From contig JAEWKH010000023.1 of the NCBI GenBank assembly GCA_023386155.1, positions 1 through 53,051 of the forward strand: DNA of 53,051 bases, written 5' to 3'. Under the pieces are notes generated by a model, which did not search any database, was not told the origin of the DNA, and saw only the letters and a program-made list of their open reading frames with translations. Every line of letters begins with the position of its first letter. The first letter of the stretch is position 1. This document shows, in pieces, positions 25,121 to 33,767 of this stretch. This stretch comes from Pseudomonadota bacterium. GTDB lineage: Bacteria > Pseudomonadota > Alphaproteobacteria > Rhizobiales > Beijerinckiaceae. The translations under genes were made by a program, and so were the position numbers.

Positions 25121-26271
25121 GCTTTGGTCGCAGGGAGGACGTCGTGATCGTCGGCGGTGGCCCTGCCGGCGCAGCCGCAGCCTGCATCCTGGCGAGCGCC
25201 GAGCGCCCTGTCCTCCTGATCGAGCGCGATGCGGAGCCACGGCACAAGGTCTGCGGCGAGTTCCTGAGCATCGAGGCGCAGACCTATCTGGCTCATCTCG
25301 GCATCGACCTCGACGCTCTTGGGGCGAGCCGCATCTCGCGCCTGCGCCTCGTTCGGGAACGAAAGTTGACCGAAGTAGGCCTGCCCTTCACCGCCAGAGG
25401 ATTGTCCCGCCGGGTGCTGGACGAGGCCCTGCTCCAGCGGGCCCATTCCCAAGGAGCCCGGATCATCAGGGGCGAGGCCGTGAGGTCCATCTCGGCCGGT
25501 CCATCGCTGGTCAGGATCGACACGGATGCTCGTCAGCCGGTTTCGGCAGATGCGGTCTTCCTGGCGACGGGCAAGCATGACGTCAGGGGGGTGAAGCGTG
25601 TATCGGCCGGCTCCATGCGCGACCTCATCGGCTTCAAGCTGCATTATCGGTTGATGGGTCAACAGCAACAGGCCCTCGATGGCGCCGTCGAAGTCATTCT
25701 CTTTGCCGGCGGCTATGTGGGGCTTCAGATGGTCGAGCAAGGCATCGCCAATCTTTGCCTCGTCGTTTCCCGGCAGCGTTTCGAGCAGGTCGGGAAAAGC
25801 TGGGACGGCCTTCTCGATTGGATCGGTGGAGAGTGTTCGCATGTGGTGGAACGGTTGCATGACGCAGAGCCGCTCTACGGGCGCCCGTTGTCGATCTTCC
25901 AGATTCCCTATGGGTTTCTCCACGCACCGGACCCGGACGAGCCGCATGGCCTGTTTCGGCTGGGTGACCAGGTCGGTGTCATCCCGTCATTCACCGGAGA
26001 GGGCCTGTCGATTGCCCTGCACAGCGGATGCCTCGCCGCCTCCACCTACCTTGCGCATGGAAGGGCGAGCCCGCTCTTCCACCACCGGATCCGCTGCGAT
26101 ATCCACCGCTCGCTCCGGCTGGCATCCGCTCTGAACCGCATCGCGAGGCACCCGGCGGGCCAGCAGGCGATCTTCCATCTCTTCAGGATCTGGCCGGCCG
26201 CGATGCGGCACGCCGCGATTCTGACTCGCCTTCAGGAGGCCTCCGTGCACAGAGCGCTTCTTGCGTCATGA
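25117..26271 (+). CDS. FAD-dependent oxidoreductase (geranylgeranyl reductase/aromatic hydroxylase type)
   Basis: A 384-residue flavoprotein. The Rossmann FAD-binding loop is VVIVGGGPAGAAAACILAS near residue 10, followed by LLIERD. CGEFLS resembles the geranylgeranyl reductase (FixC/ChlP) family. The second FAD motif FRLGDQVGVIPSFTGEGLSIAL sits near residue 285. In the polyketide cluster it could hydroxylate the ring (as SrsC does) or reduce a double bond in a side chain. It is coupled by ATGA overlaps to methyltransferases on both sides. Hydroxylase versus reductase remains open. Confidence 0.88.
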   Translation: MSFGRREDVVIVGGGPAGAAAACILASAERPVLLIERDAEPRHKVCGEFLSIEAQTYLAHLGIDLDALGASRISRLRLVRERKLTEVGLPFTARGLSRRVLDEALLQRAHSQGARIIRGEAVRSISAGPSLVRIDTDARQPVSADAVFLATGKHDVRGVKRVSAGSMRDLIGFKLHYRLMGQQQQALDGAVEVILFAGGYVGLQMVEQGIANLCLVVSRQRFEQVGKSWDGLLDWIGGECSHVVERLHDAEPLYGRPLSIFQIPYGFLHAPDPDEPHGLFRLGDQVGVIPSFTGEGLSIALHSGCLAASTYLAHGRASPLFHHRIRCDIHRSLRLASALNRIARHPAGQQAIFHLFRIWPAAMRHAAILTRLQEASVHRALLAS

Positions 26272-27125
26272 TCGTCCCGAAGGAACCTCAGACATCCGCC
26301 GCCGTCGCGGAGCACTACGATGAACTCGATCCGTTCTACCGGGAGATCTGGGGCGAGCACGTCCATCACGGCCTCTGGATGACGGGCCGCGAAACGCCGG
26401 ATCAGGCAGTCGAGTCGCTCATGGCACACATGGCCGGTACATTGGGGCTGAAGCCGGGACAGCACGTTTGCGATATCGGCTGCGGCTACGGCGCGACGGC
26501 GGAATGGCTCGCCGAAAAACATGGCGTTCGCGTCACCGGCATCACTCTCTCGTCTGCACAGCTCCGGCAGGCGGAACGCCGCGCCGCCGGATCGTCTCTC
26601 CTCACGTTCATGTGGCAGGACTGGCTCGGCAACACATTCGAGGGCGGCGCCTTCGATCATGTGATCGCCATCGAGAGTTCCGAGCATATGCCGGACAAGC
26701 AAAAGTTCTTCGACGAGGCCTATCGGACTCTGCGACCCGGCGGACGGGTTGCCATCTATGCCTGGCTCGCCCGCGCCGGCGCCCGCTCATGGGAGGAGCG
26801 CCTGATCCTCGAGCCGATCTGTCGCGAGGGCCGTCTGCCAGGAATGGGCACCGAGCAGGAATATCGCACATGGGCGGAGAGGGCCGGATTTGTCGTGGAT
26901 GGCTTCGAGGATTTCAGCGCGAAGGTGAGGCGCACCTGGTCCCTCTGCTCCGGTCGGGTCGCAAAGAAGCTCCTGACCCAATCACACTATCGACGCTACC
27001 TGCTCGATGCGCGGTCCAGGAACCGCATCTTCGCCCTGAGCCTTCCACGGATCTGGCTGGCCTATGCTACGGGATCGATGCGCTACGGATTCCTGACGGC
27101 CCATAGGCCATCGCGCTCATCCTGA
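26268..27125 (+). CDS. Second SAM-dependent methyltransferase (polyketide cluster)
   Basis: A 285-residue class I methyltransferase of the tocopherol/sarcosine or cyclopropane-synthase-like group. After VAEHYDELDPFYREIWGEHVHHGLW comes motif I, VCDIGCGYGATAEWLAEKHG, then GITLSSAQLRQAERRA. The acidic DHVIAIESSEHMPDKQKFF segment and YRTLRPGGRVAIYAWLA complete the fold. The HHGLW opening is shared with gamma-tocopherol and related phenol methyltransferases, supporting a phenolic or quinol substrate. It is the last gene of the cluster. A small palindrome (ATCCTGAAATCAGGAT then TTT) spans its stop and may end the transcript. Confidence 0.88.
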   Translation: MIVPKEPQTSAAVAEHYDELDPFYREIWGEHVHHGLWMTGRETPDQAVESLMAHMAGTLGLKPGQHVCDIGCGYGATAEWLAEKHGVRVTGITLSSAQLRQAERRAAGSSLLTFMWQDWLGNTFEGGAFDHVIAIESSEHMPDKQKFFDEAYRTLRPGGRVAIYAWLARAGARSWEERLILEPICREGRLPGMGTEQEYRTWAERAGFVVDGFEDFSAKVRRTWSLCSGRVAKKLLTQSHYRRYLLDARSRNRIFALSLPRIWLAYATGSMRYGFLTAHRPSRSS

Positions 27126-27138
27126 AATCAGGATTTTC
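27120..27138 (+). terminator. Short palindrome at the end of the polyketide operon
   Basis: ATCCTGA and TCAGGAT form a seven-base inverted repeat with AA at the centre, followed by TTT, spanning the stop of the second methyltransferase and the end of the convergent ankyrin gene. It could act as a weak bidirectional terminator; the loop is very tight. Confidence 0.35.
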
Positions 27139-27655
27139 GCCCGGCCTGGGCAAGGCGCTCTGCCGCCTCCGCAGCGCCCATGGCGCTGGCAAGCGCTTCG
27201 GCGGTGAGACCGCCCGCATCGCGAGCATGGAGATCCGCGCCACGGGAAAGAAGTGCTTCGGCGATTTCGCTGCGGTTGAACATGGCGGCGATCATGAGCG
27301 GGGTCTTCCCGCCCTCGCTGCGGCCATTCGGATCCGCGCCTCCGTCCAGCAGGCACTGGATCGTCGCCATGTCGCCCTTGAAGGCGGCGCCGGCCAGGGG
27401 CGTCTGCCCGCGATCGTTGGCGAGTTCCGGATCCGCGCCATGGGCCAGGAGAGCCCGCACGGCATCGACATGCCCGTGATAGCTCGCCAGCATCAGCAGC
27501 GAGTCGCCCTTCTCGTTGCGCAGGTTCGGCGGCAGGCCCATGCGAAGAAGGTCCTCGAGTTCCTGCGCCTGCCCTGCCCTTGCATGCTGGAAGACCCGTT
27601 GGGCGAAGGCGATGGTCTCCTCGTCCAGTTCCGGCTTGGGTGGCTCATTCGGCAT
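27128..27655 (-). CDS. Ankyrin-repeat protein
   Basis: A 175-residue soluble protein from ATG at 27655 (MPNEPPKPELDEETIAF); an in-frame ATG seven codons upstream (27676) is possible. An N-terminal helix is followed by about four ankyrin repeats from residue 30 on, such as GDSLLMLASYHGHVDAVRALLAHGADPEL and GQTPLAGAAFKGDMATIQCLLDGGAD. Ankyrin proteins mediate protein contacts and no catalytic motif is seen. No signal peptide or secretion mark suggests an effector. It converges on the polyketide operon with a two-base gap and lies 36 bases downstream of the nucleoside hydrolase gene, probably in one transcript with it. Confidence 0.9.
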   Translation of the reverse strand: MPNEPPKPELDEETIAFAQRVFQHARAGQAQELEDLLRMGLPPNLRNEKGDSLLMLASYHGHVDAVRALLAHGADPELANDRGQTPLAGAAFKGDMATIQCLLDGGADPNGRSEGGKTPLMIAAMFNRSEIAEALLSRGADLHARDAGGLTAEALASAMGAAEAAERLAQAGRKS

Positions 27656-27691
27656 CGTGCTCTCCAGACCGCTCATGTGACTGGCCGCGCC

Positions 27692-28615
27692 TCAGGCCGC
27701 GGCCAGTTTCGCGGCGAGAAGATCGAGGACGGCCGGACCGTCGACGCCTAGCGCGACCTGAACCAGGGTCCCGTTCTCGTCGATCGTCAACGCCCCGGCG
27801 TCCTCCGAGGATCCGGTGCTGACGCTCAGGCGCAAATTCTCAAGGCGGAAGAGGTCCGGCGCCAAGGCGAACAGCATCACGCAAGGATCGTGGAGTGGAC
27901 GGCTTTCCTGATGCTTCCTGGTCTCGAAATACGATTCGATCAGGTCGGCGACCATGGTGGCGGGAGACTTGCCGGTCGCCCTCAAAGTCTCCGCGAAGTC
28001 CCGCGTGGCGCGCACCCGGCGCGTCACGTCCAGGGGTACAAGCACGAGGGGCAAACCGGATGAGACGACAATATCCGCCGCCTCGGGATCGGCCCACAGG
28101 TTGAACTCGGAGCGCGGCCCGACATTGCCCGCCTCATGGACCGCGCCTCCCATGGCGATGATACGGCCGAGGCGCCTGGCGGCATCGGGTTTCTCGAGAA
28201 CGAGGCGGGCGAGGTTCGTCAGCGGCCCGAGAGCGAACACATCGACCGTTCCGGCCGGTTTAGCGAGCAGCAGATCGGCAAGCCAATTCATGGCGGGCCG
28301 GCTTTCCGGCTGGCGTGCGGGGTCGGGCAGATCGACCCCACCGATGCCGTCCCTCCCATGGAGGTTCAAGGGCTCAGGTCCGGGCCGGGAAAGAGGAGCA
28401 CCAGCGCCTGCCAGAACGGGAATATCCTCCCGGTCGGCGAAAGCCAGCAGCCGGCCCGCATTGCGCGTCGTCGTATCGAGGCCGATGTTGCCGGCGACGC
28501 TCGTCATGCTCCGGATCGAGAACTCAGGAGAGGCGAGCGCGAGCAGGATGGCGATGGCATCGTCGATTCCTGGATCCGTGTCGATGACGACCGACCGGGG
28601 TTTTGCGAGAGGCAT
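27692..28615 (-). CDS. Inosine/uridine-preferring nucleoside hydrolase
   Basis: Hydrolyses the N-glycosidic bond of ribonucleosides to base and ribose. The 307-residue protein carries the calcium-binding signature DTDPGIDD at residues 12-19. VAGNIGLDTTTRNAGRLL and the active-site-proximal EFNLWADPEAADIV segments follow, and a late conserved His/Asp pair appears as HDPCVM. It is divergent from the adenine deaminase gene: the two form a logical pair, freeing adenine from adenosine and then deaminating it. Substrate range cannot be read from sequence. Confidence 0.93.
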   Translation of the reverse strand: MPLAKPRSVVIDTDPGIDDAIAILLALASPEFSIRSMTSVAGNIGLDTTTRNAGRLLAFADREDIPVLAGAGAPLSRPGPEPLNLHGRDGIGGVDLPDPARQPESRPAMNWLADLLLAKPAGTVDVFALGPLTNLARLVLEKPDAARRLGRIIAMGGAVHEAGNVGPRSEFNLWADPEAADIVVSSGLPLVLVPLDVTRRVRATRDFAETLRATGKSPATMVADLIESYFETRKHQESRPLHDPCVMLFALAPDLFRLENLRLSVSTGSSEDAGALTIDENGTLVQVALGVDGPAVLDLLAAKLAAA

Positions 28616-28698
28616 GATGGGGCTAGAACCCTTGCTGTGAATCCGTGCCGCCGCTTATCCGACACGCGACCGGATTTGACCATAGCCACAGGTGCCCC

Positions 28699-30573
28699 GT
28701 GACCCCATCATCCCCGCTGCCCGACGATCTCCTGGTGAATGCCGCGGACGAGGTGCGTATCCGCCAGGATCTGGTTCTGGTCGCCCTCGGTAAGCGGCCT
28801 GCCGATATGCTGTTGCGGGTCGGTCGCCTGCTCGATGTTCATACGCGCAGCTGGGCGGAGGATCAGGACATTGCCATTCGTGGCCGGCGCATTGCCTGGA
28901 CCGGTCCGGCGGGCACCTTTCCCGGTACGGCCATCGCACGGATGGACCGGAGCGATCTCAGCGCCGTTCCCGGCTTCGGCGAAGTGCACAAGCATATCGA
29001 GAGCTCCCACGTCACGCCGGAATACGAGGCGGCGCTCGTTCTTCCGCGCGGCAACACCTGGACCTGCGAGGCGAGCCACGAATTCTCGAACGTGGATGGC
29101 GCCCACAATCTCGAATTCTGGCTCACCGCCCGGCGGCATGGATCGCCCATGAAGATCTTTCCCCTGCCGGGTTCGGCCGTCCCGCCGACGGCCTATGAAT
29201 GGGGCGGCGGATACTACGGGTACGACGAGCAGGCAGGCTTTCTGAAGGAGAGCCTCATGGTCGCGGGCCTCGACGAGGTCATGGATTGGCCCGCCGTCTG
29301 GAACCCGGAGAACCCGTCGCACAAGCGGCTCTGGGGCATGATCCAGGCCACGTTCGAGAAGCGCGGCGTCGTGGAAGGCCACGGCGCGGGCCTGCGGGAT
29401 CTCGATTCCATCAATGCCTTCTCGGCCGCGGGCCTCGCTTCGGATCATGAAGGCTGGACGGCCGAGGAGGTGTGGGACAAGCTGCGCCACGGCATCTTCA
29501 TCGAGATCCGGCCGCATTCGATGCCGGAGATCATCGCCGGCCTCCTCGAGCGCGGCCTCTCCGACTGGTCGCAGGTGGCATTCGCGACCGACGACCGCAG
29601 CGCGTCGGATACCCTGCGGATAGGCGCCACGGATCACAATGTCCGCCTCGCCATCCAGTCGGGTCTTGCGCCTGAAACCGCGATCCAATGCGTGACCATC
29701 AACCCGGCGCGCCACATGCGGCTGACACCCTGGGTCGGCAGCATCGCGCCCGGTCGCTTCGCCGATGTCGTGCTGCTCGATGACGTGGGGAAACTCTCGA
29801 TTGCCGAGGTCTGGGCGGATGGGAAGCCCGTGTCCAAGGGAACGGATTATGCCGGCCCCCAGCCCTCCATCGCCTGGCCGGACTGGGCCTCGCAGACCAT
29901 CAACATCAAGCGCAGGATCGCGCCCGAGGATTTTGCCATCGCGGCTGCGCCAGGTCGCAGCACAATGCAGGCGGCATTGCTGCGCCCGTTCCACTGGCAC
30001 GACGACTTCATCACGATGGAACTGCCCGTCGAGAACGGAGAGGTCCAGCGCGATCCCGACCGGAATGTGACGAAATTCGCCATCGTCGACCGCTTTTCCG
30101 GCGAAGGAAAAATCTCCCGCATGTTCTGGCTCGGCTGCGGTCCAAAGACGCCCGACACGGCGGTCGGCTGCACGGTCGCCCACGACAAGCACAACCTCTG
30201 GATCGTCGGATCCTCCGACGAGGCCATGGCGATGGTGGCGAACCGCGTAGCGGAAATCGGTGGCGGTTGGGTTCTCGTCAGAGGCGGCAAGATTCTCGCC
30301 GAGGTGCGTTACGAGATCGGCGGGCTGATGACACAGCGCCCAGCGGACGAGCTCGATGCCGAGATGCAGCAGCTTTATGCGGCAGCGGGAAAGATCGAAT
30401 GGCTCTATGAGCCGACCTTCTCGCCGCGCTGGTATCCAGGCTTCCCGGAGCGGCTCCAGTTCGCGACCCTGACCTGCGCGCCGTGGCGCTGGGTTCTGGT
30501 CGCCCCATGCGAGGCCGCCCCGGAGGGCTTCGTCAATGTGGCGACCGGGCAGACGCACCCGGTCGTCTGGTAA
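28699..30573 (+). CDS. Adenine deaminase (divergent subfamily)
   Basis: Amidohydrolase of the Ade type, converting adenine to hypoxanthine. GTG 28699 gives 624 residues; an upstream in-frame start at 28645 would add 18. The metal-binding HxH is H97/H99 in VHKHIESS, the late Asp is in FATDDRSASDTL, and the C-terminal Ade domain has GGWVLVRGGKILAEVRYEIGGLM. It departs from classical Ade: the Asp before HxH is replaced (FGEVH), and the usual DPHE becomes EASHEFSNVDG. It therefore belongs to a distinct subgroup, and activity on another 6-aminopurine is possible. Convergent with the purine deaminase operon, with a three-base gap. Confidence 0.85.
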   Translation: MTPSSPLPDDLLVNAADEVRIRQDLVLVALGKRPADMLLRVGRLLDVHTRSWAEDQDIAIRGRRIAWTGPAGTFPGTAIARMDRSDLSAVPGFGEVHKHIESSHVTPEYEAALVLPRGNTWTCEASHEFSNVDGAHNLEFWLTARRHGSPMKIFPLPGSAVPPTAYEWGGGYYGYDEQAGFLKESLMVAGLDEVMDWPAVWNPENPSHKRLWGMIQATFEKRGVVEGHGAGLRDLDSINAFSAAGLASDHEGWTAEEVWDKLRHGIFIEIRPHSMPEIIAGLLERGLSDWSQVAFATDDRSASDTLRIGATDHNVRLAIQSGLAPETAIQCVTINPARHMRLTPWVGSIAPGRFADVVLLDDVGKLSIAEVWADGKPVSKGTDYAGPQPSIAWPDWASQTINIKRRIAPEDFAIAAAPGRSTMQAALLRPFHWHDDFITMELPVENGEVQRDPDRNVTKFAIVDRFSGEGKISRMFWLGCGPKTPDTAVGCTVAHDKHNLWIVGSSDEAMAMVANRVAEIGGGWVLVRGGKILAEVRYEIGGLMTQRPADELDAEMQQLYAAAGKIEWLYEPTFSPRWYPGFPERLQFATLTCAPWRWVLVAPCEAAPEGFVNVATGQTHPVVW

Positions 30574-30576
30574 GCA

Positions 30577-31902
30577 TCAGCCGGCCGAGTCGATGCGGGC
30601 CATCTCGGCCCTGAAGGCCGCGGCGATCTGGCCCGCATCGCGCAGGATCTTCCTGCGCTCCAGGCTCTCAACCTCGCGGCCCCGCATGATCCAGCGGCCG
30701 CCGACCATCACGTCCTGCACGTCGACCGGCATCGCGGAGAACACGAGGGTGGCGTAGATGTCGTAGACCGGCTGCATGCGCGGCGCGGACAGGTCGATGC
30801 GGATCAGGTCCGCCTGCTTGCCGGGTTCCAGCGAGCCGATGCGGCCGTCGAGGCCGAGCACCTGGGCCCCTTCCAGCGTCGCCATGCGGATCACCTGGGC
30901 GGCGGGCATGGGCTTGCGGCTGTGACCGAGAAGCTTCTGAAACATGGAAACCGGCCCGAACTGGCTGAACAGGTCGAGGGTGTTGCCACTCATGGGGCCG
31001 TCGGTGGCAATGCCGACCTTGATGCCGGCGGCGCGCATGGCCTCGACGGGCGCGATGCCGCGTCCCGCCTTCGCATTGGAGCGGGCATTGTGGGCCACGC
31101 GCACATCGGCCTTCGCCATGCGCTCGATCTCGGAGGGATCGATGTGAAGGCAATGCGCGGCGATCAATCCGGACCGCAGAAGTCCTGCCTTCTCGACCAC
31201 TGCCACGGGCCGCATGCCATGGTTCTTGCGGCACCATTCCATTTCGCTGTCCATTTCGGCGAGATGGATCTGCACCGGAACATCGGGATGCGCATCGGCC
31301 CAGCGGGCGACGCGGGCCATGACCTCGATATCGGTCGAGTAAGGGGCATGAGGCGCGATGGAGGGGACGATCCTGTCATGCCCGGAAAAGTCGGCGACCA
31401 GTTCCTCGACGAGCGCGAAGCCCTCGTCGATCGTCTTATGGTCCGGCGGGTCGAAGGTCGCGAGTGTCTGGCCGACGACGCCGCGCAATCCCGCCTGATC
31501 GAGCGCGCGCCCGACCTCCGTCTCGTAATAGTACATGTCGGCAATGGTGGTGACGCCCGCCTCGATGGATTCGAGAGCGCCGAGAAGCGTGCCGACCCGC
31601 ACCATCTCCGGCGTCACGAACTTGCGTTCCATCGGCAGCACGTAGCGGAACAGCCGGTCGTCCACATCCTCGCCGAGTCCCCGGAACAGCGTCATCGCCA
31701 GATGGGCATGGGGATTGACCATGCCGGGCATGATCACATCGCCCGCGACGTCGATGATCTCGGCACCCTCCACGTGCGGCGGCTCGCCGGAGCCGAGAGC
31801 CCGGATGGTACCGCCTTCGATGTGGATCCACCCGTCCTCGACGACGCTCATGGCGTCGTCGATGGGGAGAAGGCAGGCATTCCTGATGAGGATCGCAGTC
31901 AT
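30577..31902 (-). CDS. Amidohydrolase of the SAH/MTA deaminase (TRZ/ATZ, SsnA-like) family
   Basis: A 441-residue metal-dependent deaminase. From ATG 31902 (MTAILIRNACLLPIDD) the amidohydrolase signs are NPHAHLAMTLFRGL (HxH), VQIHLAEMDSE, AAHCLHID and ATDGPMSGNTLDLF, then LGLDGRIGSLEPGKQADLI. This set is shared by S-adenosylhomocysteine/methylthioadenosine deaminases, 8-oxoguanine deaminase and triazine hydrolases. The ATG overlaps the stop of the ABC ATPase, so it is the last gene of the importer operon and probably acts on the imported compound. A purine-type substrate fits the neighbourhood. Confidence 0.88.
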   Translation of the reverse strand: MTAILIRNACLLPIDDAMSVVEDGWIHIEGGTIRALGSGEPPHVEGAEIIDVAGDVIMPGMVNPHAHLAMTLFRGLGEDVDDRLFRYVLPMERKFVTPEMVRVGTLLGALESIEAGVTTIADMYYYETEVGRALDQAGLRGVVGQTLATFDPPDHKTIDEGFALVEELVADFSGHDRIVPSIAPHAPYSTDIEVMARVARWADAHPDVPVQIHLAEMDSEMEWCRKNHGMRPVAVVEKAGLLRSGLIAAHCLHIDPSEIERMAKADVRVAHNARSNAKAGRGIAPVEAMRAAGIKVGIATDGPMSGNTLDLFSQFGPVSMFQKLLGHSRKPMPAAQVIRMATLEGAQVLGLDGRIGSLEPGKQADLIRIDLSAPRMQPVYDIYATLVFSAMPVDVQDVMVGGRWIMRGREVESLERRKILRDAGQIAAAFRAEMARIDSAG

Positions 31903-32969
31903 CGCTCGTCTCCGTCGGGGGCAAGGATGGTGCATTGTTCCGGGACCGGCACGAGCCTCACGCTGGTGCCTGCCTCAAGGGGCGTGGTGAGGCTGCCATT
32001 GGCGATGAGGTGGCCGGCCGCCGTTTCGCACTGATATTGATAGGCGCGGCCGAGATAGGTTCTCAGACCCAGTTGAGCCGGAAGCCCCTCGGCCGTGGTC
32101 TCGGTCGATACCGTCAGGCCGTCGGGCCGCGTGGCGAGCAGGAATGTGTCGGGAATGGTGCCGTACAGGCCCTGAGACAACCGCAGCCGCATTCCCGCCG
32201 TCTCCGCCGTCACGATATCTCCATCGCGTGCGATGACCTTGAACGGAATGATGTTCTCGAAGCCGACGAAGCGCGCCACGAAGGTGTTGGCCGGGCGCCG
32301 GTAGAGTACCTCCGGCCGGTCGAACTGCATGAGGCGCCCGGCATTCATGATGGCGACCCGATCTGAGATCGAGAACGCCTCCTCCTGGTCATGGGTGACA
32401 TAGACCGAGGTGGTGCCGTTGGCCCGCTGCAGCTGGCGGATCTCGACGCGCATGTCGACCCGGAGCTTGGCGTCGAGGTTGGAGAGAGGTTCGTCGAACA
32501 TGAGCAGGGGCGGCTCGATCACGAGCGCCCGCGCCAGGGCGACGCGCTGCTTCTGGCCGCCCGAGAGCGCACCCGGCGCTCGGTCTGCCAAGGCCGCAAG
32601 GCCGACACGTTCCAGCATCGCCATGGCCCGCTTGCGGCGCTCGGCAGGCGCGATGCCGCGCTGCTTGAGTCCGAAGGCGACGTTGTCGAGCACGCAGAGA
32701 TGGGGAAACAGCGCGTAGTTCTGGAAGACGAGGCCGATATCGCGCTTGTGCGTGGGCAGGCGCGTCAGGTCGCGTCCGCCGAGCGTGATCGATCCGGTCG
32801 TGGGCGACAAAAATCCCGCGATGAGGCGCAGGGTCGTGGTCTTGCCGCAGCCGCTGGCCCCGAGAAGGGACACGAGCTCGCCGGCCTGCACGGACAGCGA
32901 GAGGTTCTCGAGAACACGGGTCGTCCCGTAATGGGCGGAAACCGAATCGATATGGAGGGGCTGTGTCAC
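31899..32969 (-). CDS. ABC transporter ATP-binding protein (PotA-like)
   Basis: The 356-residue ATPase of an importer for a small organic solute. Walker A is GASGCGKTT (residues 37-45), followed by Q-loop FQNYALFP, signature LSGGQKQR, Walker B LLMFDEPLSNLD and H-loop VTHDQEE. A C-terminal TOBE region of about 110 residues follows, as in polyamine/iron/spermidine importers. The stop overlaps the deaminase start, and it begins six bases after the second permease. Substrate cannot be inferred from the ATPase. Confidence 0.95.
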   Translation of the reverse strand: MTQPLHIDSVSAHYGTTRVLENLSLSVQAGELVSLLGASGCGKTTTLRLIAGFLSPTTGSITLGGRDLTRLPTHKRDIGLVFQNYALFPHLCVLDNVAFGLKQRGIAPAERRKRAMAMLERVGLAALADRAPGALSGGQKQRVALARALVIEPPLLMFDEPLSNLDAKLRVDMRVEIRQLQRANGTTSVYVTHDQEEAFSISDRVAIMNAGRLMQFDRPEVLYRRPANTFVARFVGFENIIPFKVIARDGDIVTAETAGMRLRLSQGLYGTIPDTFLLATRPDGLTVSTETTAEGLPAQLGLRTYLGRAYQYQCETAAGHLIANGSLTTPLEAGTSVRLVPVPEQCTILAPDGDER

Positions 32970-32975
32970 GGAAAG

Positions 32976-33767
32976 CTACTTCGCAAGAAAGGTGAGGCCG
33001 AGGGTTCGCTCGACTATGGCCATCACGGCCACGGTGAGGAACATCAAGAGGACGGAGACGGATGCGACCGTCGGGTCGAAGAATTGCTCCACATGGGCGA
33101 GGATCTGAATCGGCAAGGTGCTGATGCCCGGTCCTGTCAGGAAGAGCGACACCGACACGTCATTGAGCGAAGTGATGAAGGCGAGGATGAACGCCGCGAT
33201 CACTCCTGCCCGCACATTCGGCAGGACGATGGTGAAGAAGGTCTTCACCGGCGCGCTGCCTAAGCTGATCGCCGCCTCCTCGATGGAGAAATCGAAGGAT
33301 GCGAGGCTCGCGCTGATTACCCGGACCACATAGGGCAGAACGAGAAGCGTGTGGCCGATGAGAAGCGCCAGGAAGATCGGTGCTCCCGCCCCGACCGTCA
33401 GCGACTTCAGCAGGGCGAAGCCGAACACGATCTCGGGCACGAGGATCGGCAGAACGAACAGCGTTCCGAGCCATTTCGGCAGCTCGACCCGGAAGCGGTT
33501 GAGCGCGTAGGCCGCCGGAATGCCGATCAGGAGCGCGATCAGCGTTCCCAGAAAGGCGATCTGAAGACTGGTGACGATGGTCCGCCGGAAGGCGCTGATC
33601 GCGAAGATGTTTTCGAACCAGCGCAGGGAAAGTCCCTGGGGCGGAAAGGTCAGGTAGGTCGTGTCGCTCAGCGCCGCCCCGACCACGATGACCAGGGGCA
33701 CCATGAGGAACAGGTAGACCAATGCCGCTACGGCAACGAGGATGGGATGAGGTCTGTCGGACATCAT
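32976..33767 (-). CDS. ABC transporter permease (PotC-like)
   Basis: A 263-residue inner-membrane permease beginning MMSDRPHPILVAVAALVYLFLMVPL. Six hydrophobic helices are expected, and the EAA coupling motif appears as EEAAISLGSAPVKTFFTIVLP. A second ATG at 33764 is equally possible. The start region overlaps the stop of the other permease, so the pair is translationally coupled. PotC-type permeases in polyamine/opine-type importers have this length. Confidence 0.92.
   Translation of the reverse strand: MMSDRPHPILVAVAALVYLFLMVPLVIVVGAALSDTTYLTFPPQGLSLRWFENIFAISAFRRTIVTSLQIAFLGTLIALLIGIPAAYALNRFRVELPKWLGTLFVLPILVPEIVFGFALLKSLTVGAGAPIFLALLIGHTLLVLPYVVRVISASLASFDFSIEEAAISLGSAPVKTFFTIVLPNVRAGVIAAFILAFITSLNDVSVSLFLTGPGISTLPIQILAHVEQFFDPTVASVSVLLMFLTVAVMAIVERTLGLTFLAK

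Noticed and set aside
23798..25240. 480-codon minus-strand open frame across the PKS and methyltransferase genes
   Set aside because: It crosses two recognisable plus-strand genes and has no domain of its own.
28708..30558. 616-codon minus-strand open frame over the adenine deaminase
   Set aside because: Arg/Gly/His-rich shadow with no recognisable domain, opposite a gene with full amidohydrolase motifs.
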